Source of the DNA: a candidate division BRC1 bacterium ADurb.BinA292
GTDB taxonomy: Bacteria > Sumerlaeota > Sumerlaeia > MVZB01
Length of the DNA stretch: 6,298 nt
Direction: 5' to 3'
Assembly: GCA_002068205.1 (NCBI GenBank)
Contig: MVZB01000200.1
Coordinates: forward strand, 1 to 6,298
Part shown: positions 1 to 5,860 of the stretch, in pieces
Layout of the letters: every line of letters starts with the position of its first letter
Position numbering within the stretch: position 1 is the first letter of the stretch
Position numbers and translations under genes: made by a program
The notes under the pieces: model-generated
What the model was told of the DNA's origin: nothing
What the model saw: the letters and a program-made list of their open reading frames with translations, nothing else
Database searches by the model: none

Positions 1-1257
1 CCCGCCGGTCTCGCCGTCGCGTTCTGGCTGGCGTGCAGCCCGTGGCATCTGGTGTTCAGCCGCTGGGCGTTGCAGGGCATCTTCGTTCCCCTGCTGATGG
101 CGGCCGTGCTGTGGGGTCTGTGGCTGGCGGAGCGGGCCCCCACACGACGGCAAGGACTGGCGGGCTTCCCGCTGGCCGGCTTTTCGCTCGGCATGCTGTA
201 TTACGCCTATTCCGGCGCTTCACCGTTCGCCCTGGCCTGGGGGGCGTGCCTGCTGTTTCTCCACCGGCGTGAAATCGGCCGACGGCCGCTCGCCGCGCTG
301 GCCGGGCTGCTGCTGTTCCTGGCGTGGTTCATCCCCACGACTGCGGTCCGGCTGGCGCCGGGCGGCGCCGAACGCCTGGCGCGCATCGCCATCTGGTCGG
401 ACCCCGGCCTCTCCGCCGCCGGGCTGCTGCGGGCCTTTCTGCGCAACTACCTCGCGCACTTCGACCCCCGGTTTCTTTTTCTGACGGGCGACGCCCAGCC
501 CCGCCACGGCATCCCGGGAACCGGCGTGCTCCTGCCTGCCGACGCCGTGCTGCTGCCGATCGGGCTTGTCTGGACGTTCCGCAAGCGGCAGCCGCTGGCG
601 GGGGCGCTGCTGGCGGCGCTGCTATGCGCGCCGATCCCGGCGGCGATCACGCGCGTCGGCATCCCGCACGCGCTGCGCGCCATCGGCATGATCGTTCCGG
701 CCGTGACCTGGAGCGGCGCGGGTCTGGTTGTCCTTCTCGGCTGGCTTCTCCACCGGTTCGACGCCGTCGGGTCCGGCGCGCCCGAATCGCTCCGGCGTGG
801 CCGGGTTTACGCCGGGCTCCTGCTGCTGGCGCTGGGCGGCCTGGCATTCAATGGATTGTGGCGCTATGGCCTGCACGCCCGCGACCCGATCATGCAAGTC
901 GCCTTCCAGGAAGGCGACCGGCTGGCCTGGCAGGCCGCGGCCGATCGGCGCGGCGCGATGCGCCTGCGCATCCCTTATCTCTCTCCCTTCACGCTCTACC
1001 ATTATCTCTTTTATTTTCAGGTTCCTCCGTACCAGGCGAATCGCGTGTTCAAAAACGACGGGCCGGTCCAGTGGTTCAATCCGGAACAGGAGCCCGTGGA
1101 GCTTGTCTGGCAACGAATGGCGCCCGGCGAGGCGCTGATGGAATGGGTCGATCCGGCCTGGTTGCGCGACGAACGGGGCAGGCCGCTGCTGACTCCCGCC
1201 GAGTCGGCGCGCGCCGGCGAAGCCTGGGCGCGGCTGCGGCTCAAGCCGGCGAACTGA
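1..1257 (+). CDS. Membrane glycosyltransferase, GT-C/GT39 (PMT_2-like), 5'-partial
   Basis: The frame is open from base 1 and ends at TGA 1255-1257, giving 418 residues; the N-terminus lies outside the window. The protein is very hydrophobic, with likely membrane spans (window numbering) near residues 27-43, 56-88, 97-115, 177-193, 198-217, 224-250 and 268-286, then a soluble C-terminal tail of about 130 residues. The loop SPWHLVFSR (13-21) resembles the SPWH-x-x-FSR motif common in dolichyl-phosphate-mannose-mannosyltransferase-like proteins, and DAQPRHG (164-170) resembles a periplasmic loop motif of the same group. By family, such enzymes move a sugar from a polyprenyl-phosphate donor onto lipid, glycan or protein on the outer face of the inner membrane. 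The catalytic acidic residues of the first periplasmic loop are outside the window, so activity and substrate cannot be judged. It could instead be an uncharacterised GT-C relative. Confidence 0.8.
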   Translation, partial: PAGLAVAFWLACSPWHLVFSRWALQGIFVPLLMAAVLWGLWLAERAPTRRQGLAGFPLAGFSLGMLYYAYSGASPFALAWGACLLFLHRREIGRRPLAALAGLLLFLAWFIPTTAVRLAPGGAERLARIAIWSDPGLSAAGLLRAFLRNYLAHFDPRFLFLTGDAQPRHGIPGTGVLLPADAVLLPIGLVWTFRKRQPLAGALLAALLCAPIPAAITRVGIPHALRAIGMIVPAVTWSGAGLVVLLGWLLHRFDAVGSGAPESLRRGRVYAGLLLLALGGLAFNGLWRYGLHARDPIMQVAFQEGDRLAWQAAADRRGAMRLRIPYLSPFTLYHYLFYFQVPPYQANRVFKNDGPVQWFNPEQEPVELVWQRMAPGEALMEWVDPAWLRDERGRPLLTPAESARAGEAWARLRLKPAN

Positions 1258-1335
1258 TGCCTGGCCGACGGCGCGATCAGGGCGAGCATCGAGTTCCGTT
1301 CACCGCACGGGGGCTTCCAATCGTCTCCGGCGCGC

Positions 1336-1343
1336 TATAGAAT
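1336..1343 (+). promoter_or_regulatory. Possible -10 element upstream of the MlaF-like gene
   Basis: TATAGAAT stands out from GC-rich flanks about 58 bases before the ATG at 1401 and resembles a sigma70-type -10 box. The -35 region is poor: CTTCCA at 1314-1319 (16-base spacing) matches TTGACA at three of six positions. It is the only promoter-like sequence I see between the glycosyltransferase and the ATPase genes. The two could also be co-transcribed. Confidence 0.3.
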
Positions 1344-1355
1344 CCGACAACCGCC

Positions 1356-1374
1356 CCGCGCGCCGGCCGCGCGG
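1356..1374 (+). other. GC-rich perfect hairpin in the leader of the MlaF-like gene
   Basis: CCGCGCG at 1356-1362 and CGCGCGG at 1368-1374 are exact inverted complements (7 bp, all G-C) around a CCGGC loop. No T-run follows on either strand, so it does not look like an intrinsic terminator. It sits 26 bases before the ATG of the ATPase gene and downstream of the possible -10, so it would be in the mRNA leader if that promoter is real. In DNA this GC-rich such a stem can arise by chance. Confidence 0.35.
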
Positions 1375-1400
1375 CAGCCTGCATCGAGGCCTCCTCAGCC

Positions 1401-2141
1401 ATGGCGATGATTGAAATCCGGCGGATGCGCAAGGCCTTCGGCTCGCACGTCGTTCTGGAGGACGTCGACCTCGACATCGAGCGCGGCGAAACGCACATCA
1501 TCCTGGGCCGCTCCGGCACCGGCAAATCGGTCCTGCTCAAGATCATCTGCGGGCTGATCGAGCCCGATGGCGGGCGGCTTGTCGTCGATGGCGACGTCAA
1601 GGGCGAGGTCGACAAGAAACAGTGGCGCGCCGCGATGGCCAAGGTCCAGATGTTGTTCCAGGGGGCGGCACTGTTCGACTCGATGACGATCGAGCAGAAC
1701 GTCGCGTTCCATGCCATCGAGCACGGCGAGATCAAGCGGAGCCAGGCGAGCGCCTACGCGCGCGAATTTCTGGAGATGGTCGACCTGGCGGACGCGGGGG
1801 GAAAGATGCCGGCGGAGCTGTCGGGGGGCATGAAGAAGCGCGCCGCGCTAGCCCGCGCGCTCGCCGCCCGGCCGCGGATCATGCTGTATGATGAGCCGAC
1901 GACCGGCCTGGATCCCCTGACCTGTCAGGTGATTAATAATTTGATTCGACAGACGCAGGAGCGCCTGCACGTTACGTCGATCGTGGTGACGCACGACCTG
2001 CGCTCGGCGCAGGAGGTCGGCGACCGCTGCTCGTTTCTGCATGAAGGGCGCATTCTGGAGACGACCCGTCCGCGCGACCTCGCGCGTTCCGAGCACGAGA
2101 TCGTCCGCACGTTCCTCGAGGACGCCGTTGTCTTTACGTAG
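1401..2141 (+). CDS. mlaF: ABC transporter ATP-binding protein, MlaF-like
   Basis: This 246-residue ATPase has every core ABC motif: Walker A GRSGTGKS (36-43), Q-loop glutamine Q87 in LFQ, signature LSGGM (140-144), Walker B IMLYDE (160-165), D-loop GLDP (169-172) and H-loop H198 in VVTHD. The LFQ-GAALFDSMT stretch and the LSGGM-KKR-ALARA signature are typical of the MlaF/Mkl (Mce-associated) family, which powers phospholipid movement between inner and outer membranes together with an MlaE permease and an MlaD-type MCE protein. The length fits the family. Start: ATG 1401, with a weak CGAGG at 1385-1389; ATG 1407 is the alternative. No permease, MCE or MlaB/MlaC gene lies beside it: upstream is a glycosyltransferase and downstream genes converge on it. 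Its partners are therefore elsewhere, or it serves another permease. The family call is firm; the role in lipid transport is inference. Confidence 0.9.
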   Translation: MAMIEIRRMRKAFGSHVVLEDVDLDIERGETHIILGRSGTGKSVLLKIICGLIEPDGGRLVVDGDVKGEVDKKQWRAAMAKVQMLFQGAALFDSMTIEQNVAFHAIEHGEIKRSQASAYAREFLEMVDLADAGGKMPAELSGGMKKRAALARALAARPRIMLYDEPTTGLDPLTCQVINNLIRQTQERLHVTSIVVTHDLRSAQEVGDRCSFLHEGRILETTRPRDLARSEHEIVRTFLEDAVVFT

Positions 2142-2147
2142 GGTGCC

Positions 2148-2199
2148 TGGATACGGACCGAAAGCTTCGGGTATCCGCGGCTGCCGGACGGCCGGTCAG
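2148..2199. terminator. Hairpins in the convergent gap, possible bidirectional terminator
   Basis: GGATAC (2149-2154) pairs with GTATCC (2171-2176), and inside it CCGAA (2158-2162) pairs with TTCGG (2166-2170) around an AGC loop. This makes an 11-bp stem with a GGA bulge (2155-2157), extendable by a G-U pair at 2148/2177. A second, smaller stem, CTG-CCGG against CCGG-CAG (2181-2199, one bulged T), overlaps the stop of the zinc-ribbon gene. The site lies just after both convergent stop codons, as expected of a shared terminator. Neither side has a T-tract, so classic intrinsic termination is not supported and the call is tentative. Confidence 0.4.
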
Positions 2200-2540
2200 C
2201 GCGTCATGTTGCGGCAGGAGGGGCAGACGATCTCGTCGCCGACTTCGACACCGCAGTGGGGACAGCGGCGCCGCCGATTGCGCCGGTTGGTCTGCAGGCT
2301 GAGCGCCATGCCAAACGAATCGCCCTGACGCTGGATTCGCGAGAACGACGGGGGATCGACCGGCTTCATGTCGCGGTTGGCCGGATGGCCTCCCGACTGC
2401 GACCAGTCGTATTCGTACTCGAGAAGGTAAACCGCCAATTCCACCAGATACGGAACAAACGCTTCTTCTTCCCGGTATAACTGGACATTGCGTTCGAGCA
2501 CTTCCAGCAGTTCAGCGCGACTGAGTTTCGCTCGGCCCAT
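2196..2540 (-). CDS. Small protein with C-terminal zinc ribbon, function unknown
   Basis: I do not recognise a named family. From the chosen start the protein has 114 residues. The N-terminal half (about 1-46) is rich in Leu/Glu and looks alpha-helical; a hydrophilic, Pro-containing linker follows, then a basic run of Arg and Asn (86-92) and a C-terminal zinc ribbon with CPHC (93-96) and CPSC (106-109), spaced to bind one zinc ion. Such ribbons mediate nucleic-acid or protein contacts; which applies here is unknown. The reading frame stays open upstream to 2660, but that part only mirrors folC. I chose ATG 2540 because the residues after it look like genuine protein; ATG 2552 is possible, and neither has a clear ribosome binding site. 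The gene overlaps the 3' end of folC by 29 bases, so it is probably co-transcribed and translationally coupled with folC. Confidence 0.7.
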   Translation of the reverse strand: MGRAKLSRAELLEVLERNVQLYREEEAFVPYLVELAVYLLEYEYDWSQSGGHPANRDMKPVDPPSFSRIQRQGDSFGMALSLQTNRRNRRRRCPHCGVEVGDEIVCPSCRNMTR

Positions 2541-3924
2541 CTTGCTGCACATCCATGGTGAGTCGCGTCGCAGCCCAGTCCTGCAGGAAAGCAATGGACA
2601 CAACCGTGCCGGCGGCCACGATCTGATCCTTCTTGTCGGCAATCCGCAGCGCCAACTCAAGTCCCGCGGCCAAATCCGTGCACAACGTCACGTCGGGAAA
2701 ATGGCGCCGGGCGCAGTCGGCGAGGTCCGCGGCCGACGCCCCGCGCGGGCTGTCCACCGGATAACAGACCACCCGCCTCCAGCCGGGCCAGCGGGCCAGC
2801 GCCGCGAAGAACCCGTCATGTTCCTTATCGGCCATCATGCCGACCAGCAGATGCGTCCGCGTTCCCGGGAAATGGGCTTCCAGCGCCTGGACCAGGGCCT
2901 CGGCGCCCGTCGGGCAGTGGGCCGCGTCGATGATCAGCGGCGGCGCCGTCGGCCAGCGTTCCATCCGTCCCGGGATGCTGACCGACGCCAGGGCCGCGGC
3001 CAGCGCTTCGCGCGGAGCGCGGGCGATCAAGCCCTCCTCGCGCAGCCGGCTCAGCATCGCCAGTGCATTCTGGAGATTCTCGGCCTGGCACGGGCCGTAG
3101 AGCGGCAGCCCGACCGTCAGCAGTTCACCCTCGAACTCCACGACCACCCGCAGTCCCGAAGCATCGGGCGTCACCCGCCGGATCGGGCAGAGGTCAGCGG
3201 CCCGATCCAGCCGGGCGCCGGTCCGGCGGGCCTGCTGGGCGAAGATCTCCATCGCCCCCTCCGACTCGGCCTGCGCGGAGACAACCCCCCACCCGCCCGG
3301 CTTCAGGATGGCGGCCTTCTCGCCGGCGATCGCCGGGATGGTCCGGCCCAGCAGATGCGTGTGCTCCAGTCCGATCCGCGTCAGCAGGACCGGCCCGGGC
3401 TCAACTACGTTGGTCGCGTCGAGGCGGCCCCCCAAGCCGGTCTCGACGACCGCCCAGTCGACGGCCGTCGCGCGCGCCGCCAGAAAGAACAGGGCGGTCA
3501 GATGTTCAAACACCGTCTTGAACTGCAAACCCGTGGCCGCGCCGTTTTCATCCAGCGGCGCGATGCGTTGCAGGCAGCGGACGAACAGCTCGGGGGCGAT
3601 CACCTCGCCGTCGATCCGGATCCGCTCGCGGTATTCGCGGATGTGCGGCGAGGTGTAAGTTGCCACGCGCAGACCCGAGGCGCGCAGCAGCGCCTCGAGC
3701 ATCAACGCCGCCGAGCCCTTGCCGCGCGTCCCCGCGATATGAATCGTGCGCAGACCGAGCTGCGGGCGCCCCAGCGCCTCGATGCGGCGGAGAAAGCCAT
3801 TCAGCTCAAAAACGCGGTTGTTGTAGGCGATGCGCCCCAGCTCGCGCTCGTAATTAATATGGCTGTTGAGCCAGTCATAGGCCCCCGCCAGATCTGTAAA
3901 AAGCCGTTGCGGCGATGTGACCAT
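2512..3924 (-). CDS. folC: Bifunctional dihydrofolate synthase / folylpolyglutamate synthase FolC
   Basis: The 470-residue product is an ATP-dependent Mur-ligase-type enzyme of the cytoplasm. It adds glutamate to dihydropteroate to make dihydrofolate and/or extends the folate polyglutamate tail. Visible family motifs in order: IHIAGTRGKGS P-loop (61-71), TSPHI followed by ERI (91-102), ETGLGGRLDATN (161-172), IGLEHTHLLG (184-193), IAGEKAAILKPG (199-210) with K203 at the position of the carbamylated lysine, IPGRMERW (317-324), DAAHCPTGA (333-341) and VGMMADKEHDG (361-371). Variants: Asn to Arg in the P-loop GTNGKGS, Asp to Glu in the usual GLDHT, and Cys for Asn in the usual D-x-AHNP. The core catalytic Lys, Glu and His residues remain, so it should be active. 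Start at ATG 3924 fits the family N-terminus (AYDWLNSHINYERE); there is no Shine-Dalgarno sequence before it. Whether it does one or both reactions cannot be told from sequence. Confidence 0.95.
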   Translation of the reverse strand: MVTSPQRLFTDLAGAYDWLNSHINYERELGRIAYNNRVFELNGFLRRIEALGRPQLGLRTIHIAGTRGKGSAALMLEALLRASGLRVATYTSPHIREYRERIRIDGEVIAPELFVRCLQRIAPLDENGAATGLQFKTVFEHLTALFFLAARATAVDWAVVETGLGGRLDATNVVEPGPVLLTRIGLEHTHLLGRTIPAIAGEKAAILKPGGWGVVSAQAESEGAMEIFAQQARRTGARLDRAADLCPIRRVTPDASGLRVVVEFEGELLTVGLPLYGPCQAENLQNALAMLSRLREEGLIARAPREALAAALASVSIPGRMERWPTAPPLIIDAAHCPTGAEALVQALEAHFPGTRTHLLVGMMADKEHDGFFAALARWPGWRRVVCYPVDSPRGASAADLADCARRHFPDVTLCTDLAAGLELALRIADKKDQIVAAGTVVSIAFLQDWAATRLTMDVQQDGPSETQSR

Positions 3925-3942
3925 GGGCAGGGGCGAACACCC

Positions 3943-3971
3943 TTGACAGGAGGTGAACCTTCCCGAATAGT
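3943..3971 (+). promoter_or_regulatory. Promoter-like sequence for the lipoprotein-kinase operon
   Basis: A perfect -35 hexamer TTGACA (3943-3948) is followed after 17 bases by AATAGT (3966-3971), which matches four of six positions of TATAAT. Transcription would begin near 3978 and leave a leader of about 78 bases before ATG 4056. It is the only such pair on this strand in the divergent gap. The -35 box is strong and the -10 box is imperfect. Confidence 0.45.
3945..3959 (-). other. Sequence resembling the 16S rRNA 3' tail in the folC leader
   Basis: Read on the minus strand, the folC leader contains GGTTCACCTCCTGTC, which agrees at 13 of 15 positions with the conserved 16S rRNA 3' end GGATCACCTCCTTTC. 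On the plus strand the same bases give the extended Shine-Dalgarno sequence AGGAGGTGA (3948-3956), but no start codon sits at a working distance after it. It lies about 20-35 bases before the folC ATG. It may be chance, or a site that pairs with SD sequences. Confidence 0.4.
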
Positions 3972-4019
3972 GATGCAGGATGCGCGTCCAAACACCCCGT
4001 AGGCGCGCGTAATCGTCCT

Positions 4020-4047
4020 ATTCTACGGCAATCCGCGCCGAAGGCAA
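4020..4047 (-). promoter_or_regulatory. Promoter-like sequence for folC
   Basis: On the minus strand, TTGCCT (4047-4042; four of six to TTGACA) and TAGAAT (4025-4020; five of six to TATAAT) are separated by 16 bases. Transcription would start near 4013, giving a folC leader of about 90 bases. This promoter and the plus-strand one at 3943-3971 face away from their genes' shared centre and overlap in reach: each transcript would cross the other's core elements, so the two could interfere. Confidence 0.4.
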
Positions 4048-4055
4048 GACTCGTC

Positions 4056-4622
4056 ATGGCCGCGATCGGGAAGACCTGCTGGAACGGTGGCGCCCTGCTC
4101 GCGCTGACGCTGATCGGCGCGGCCGCGCTGACCGGTTGCGCCCGTCAGCCCCGGCTCCCCTTCCGCTACGACGCCGAGGGATTTCCCGTGCAGGACAAGC
4201 GCTTCGAGCGCCATGTCCAGCGCGATTTCTTTCACCATTTCAGCCGGACCGTTTATGATCCCGTGACCCCGCCCCCGTACGGCTACCAGGGCGACAAACA
4301 GACGGTCTATGAACAATGGGGCCTGCCCGATTACGAGCGCCGGGAGTTCAAGTCGATCAACGGGGAAGAAGTGGACGAGTGGCTCTATCTGCCCGAAAAC
4401 CGCATCTTCCAGTTCATCGGCGACGTCATGGTCTATGATGGTCCGCTGACCGACTACGAACAGATCCTGCTGCGCCGCGGTTACCCCAGCCGGTCCGAGG
4501 TCCAGATGACCGACACCGGCACGCGCATTGACGTTTTCGTCTACGATGGCGTCTTTCAACCCATGTTGGAAGAATACCACTTCCAGAACGGATACCTCAC
4601 CCAGTTCCAAGAGGGCCGCTAA
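4056..4622 (+). CDS. BamE/SmpA-like lipoprotein
   Basis: The 188-residue product begins with a lipoprotein signal peptide: K6, a hydrophobic stretch 13-25, and the lipobox LTGC with lipidated Cys at 28. The mature protein is soluble and probably faces the periplasm from a membrane anchor. Residues 81-181 look like two tandem copies of a small SmpA/OmlA-type module: copy one has TVYEQ, GLP (89-91), VDEWLYL (106-112) and IFQFIGD (117-123); copy two has TDYEQ (132-136), GYP (142-144), RIDVFVY (157-163) and YHFQNGYL (174-181). BamE-family proteins help outer-membrane protein assembly, but that function is not shown here. Start ATG 4056 has GAAGG at 4040-4044 and gives a good signal peptide. Its stop overlaps the next ATG (TAATG). 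The lipoprotein call is firm; the BamE likeness is by eye and moderate. Confidence 0.8.
   Translation: MAAIGKTCWNGGALLALTLIGAAALTGCARQPRLPFRYDAEGFPVQDKRFERHVQRDFFHHFSRTVYDPVTPPPYGYQGDKQTVYEQWGLPDYERREFKSINGEEVDEWLYLPENRIFQFIGDVMVYDGPLTDYEQILLRRGYPSRSEVQMTDTGTRIDVFVYDGVFQPMLEEYHFQNGYLTQFQEGR
4610..4615 (+). promoter_or_regulatory. Shine-Dalgarno sequence for the TPR lipoprotein gene
   Basis: AGAGGG lies six bases before the ATG at 4622, inside the last codons of the BamE-like gene. It fixes the start that makes the TAATG overlap and supports coupled re-initiation together with independent ribosome loading. Confidence 0.55.
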
Positions 4623-5860
4623 TGCCCGTATTCCCCCGCTCCCCGCGACAGCTCTGTTGGCTTTTCCTGCTGATACCGGCATTGACCGGCTGCGCCAATG
4701 GGCCCAAGGCCAAACGAGCGCAATTCCAGACTCGCGAACAGGCCTTTCTGCTGATTGACGAGGCCAAAAAGATGGAAGTCGAGGGGATGCCGCTGCTGGC
4801 GCTGGAGCGCTACAATCGCGCCGCCACGCTCTACAACAGCCCTCGGGCCTACTATGAAATGGGCCAGTTGTTCGAGAGCGAGGACAAACTGGATCGCGCC
4901 GCCGTGGCCTACTCCGAAGCCCTGCGCCTCGCCCCCGATTACCAGGAAGCCAAGTTCGCGATGCTCGCGATCGGCTACCAACCGCCCGATTACGTGCCGA
5001 CCGATGAGGATCTGGTGCTCGCCAATGAATGGATCGCCGCACACCGCGCGGAAATCGAGCGCCTGCGCGCCCTGGATCAGCCGACGACCGGACCGCTCCA
5101 GGTGGCGATGACCGAAGAGGAACGGATGGAGCAACGGCGCGAGCTGATCGCCGCGGCCGCCGAGCAGCGCCAGCCGACCCAGGCCGAAGTCCGCGCCGTG
5201 CTGTTCGAGCCGCAGGGCTCCCGCCGGCGCCTTCCCTCGGCCACCGACCCGGTTTACCCCAGCACCGAGGACATCGTGCTGGGCACCTACCCCTACCACA
5301 TGCAGAAGGCCGGCCAGCTCGAGCGGCGCCAGCAGTTCGAGGATGCCGCGATTGAATACGAGCGGGCGCTCCAGGCCGACCCGACGCAGATCGAGCCGCG
5401 CCTGAGCATCGGCGACATGATGATGCGCCTGGAGCATCACCCGCGCGCGCGGTTTCATTACGAACGGGCGCTGGAGGAGTTCCCCGAGTCGCCCCAGCCC
5501 AACCTGAAGCTCGGCAACTACTTCCTTGCGCTGAATCAACCCGACCGCGCGCTGGAACAGTACCGCATCGCGCTGGACAAGGATCCGTTCTACGCGGAGG
5601 CCTACAACAACATCGCTTTCATCCATATGCAGCAGGGTCAATATGACGAGGCCGCCGCGATGTTCGACCAGATCAAGGAGATGGACCCGCAGTACGCCAA
5701 TGCGTATCTGAACCGGGGAATCATCGCCAGCGACGTGCAGAATGATCCCCAGACCGCCCTGGACAACTTCCGCCGCTATATCGAGCTGAACGGGTCGCGC
5801 GCGGCCGAGGTCAGCCGCTGGGTCCGCGAGCTGGAAAGCGAACTGACTCCCGCGCAATGA
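4622..5860 (+). CDS. TPR-repeat lipoprotein
   Basis: This 412-residue protein has a signal peptide with a hydrophobic core (11-21) and lipobox LTGC, Cys at 24, so it is probably membrane-anchored and periplasmic. It carries two clusters of tetratricopeptide repeats. The first spans about 41-106 (two repeats, the clearest around YYEMGQLFESEDKLDRAAVA). The second spans about 222-391 (five repeats, including YNNIAFIHMQQGQYDEAAAM at 328-347). Between them lies a charged, probably helical linker (107-221) in which P-T-D-E-D-L-V-L (126-133) recurs as P-S-T-E-D-I-V-L (213-220). TPRs bind other proteins; in envelope lipoproteins they often act as scaffolds for outer-membrane or secretion assemblies. 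No catalytic motif is visible. The start is set by the SD at 4610-4615. It overlaps the neighbour genes at both ends, one base upstream and ATGA downstream. Specific function unknown. Confidence 0.88.
   Translation: MPVFPRSPRQLCWLFLLIPALTGCANGPKAKRAQFQTREQAFLLIDEAKKMEVEGMPLLALERYNRAATLYNSPRAYYEMGQLFESEDKLDRAAVAYSEALRLAPDYQEAKFAMLAIGYQPPDYVPTDEDLVLANEWIAAHRAEIERLRALDQPTTGPLQVAMTEEERMEQRRELIAAAAEQRQPTQAEVRAVLFEPQGSRRRLPSATDPVYPSTEDIVLGTYPYHMQKAGQLERRQQFEDAAIEYERALQADPTQIEPRLSIGDMMMRLEHHPRARFHYERALEEFPESPQPNLKLGNYFLALNQPDRALEQYRIALDKDPFYAEAYNNIAFIHMQQGQYDEAAAMFDQIKEMDPQYANAYLNRGIIASDVQNDPQTALDNFRRYIELNGSRAAEVSRWVRELESELTPAQ

Noticed and set aside
324..1340. A 338-codon plus-strand frame inside the glycosyltransferase gene.
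   Set aside because: Its composition is Arg/Ala/Pro-rich, as expected of an off-frame reading. The overlapping frame has proper membrane spans and GT-C motifs.
1257..1340. A 27-codon frame starting at TGATG on the glycosyltransferase stop.
   Set aside because: The overlap looks like coupling, but the product is short, basic and featureless and there is no Shine-Dalgarno. Nothing distinguishes it from chance.
2541..2660. An extended N-terminus of the zinc-ribbon protein up to an ATG at 2660.
   Set aside because: The extra 40 residues lie wholly inside folC in another frame and are Arg/Pro/Ser-rich with no structure. A start at 2540 gives a compact, sensible protein.
2488..4002. A 504-codon plus-strand open frame antisense to folC.
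   Set aside because: It is in register with folC and explained by the same codon bias. folC has all family motifs, and this frame is Arg/Gln/Pro-rich with no domain signal.
3973..4002. A nine-codon upstream frame (ATG CAG GAT ... TAG) after the AGGAGGTGA in the divergent gap.
   Set aside because: The distance from the SD-like sequence to the ATG is 19 bases (16 to the preceding GTG), too long for efficient initiation. If the TTGACA promoter is used, the SD-like bases are not even transcribed.
4002..4039. A possible leader hairpin, GGCGCG (4002-4007) with CGCGCC (4034-4039), just before the GAAGG of the BamE-like gene.
   Set aside because: It has only six base pairs across a 26-base loop in GC-rich DNA, which is expected by chance. 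There is no riboswitch-like architecture.
4023..5042. A 339-codon minus-strand open frame running under both lipoprotein genes.
   Set aside because: It is antisense to two well-supported genes and has low-complexity Arg/Gly content. It is a shadow of GC-rich coding.
4619..5857. A 412-codon open frame on the minus strand exactly antisense to the TPR lipoprotein gene.
   Set aside because: It is in codon register with the sense gene, so its stops would need TTA, CTA or TCA sense codons, which this GC-rich gene avoids. The translation has no recognisable motifs, while the sense frame has a lipobox and TPRs.
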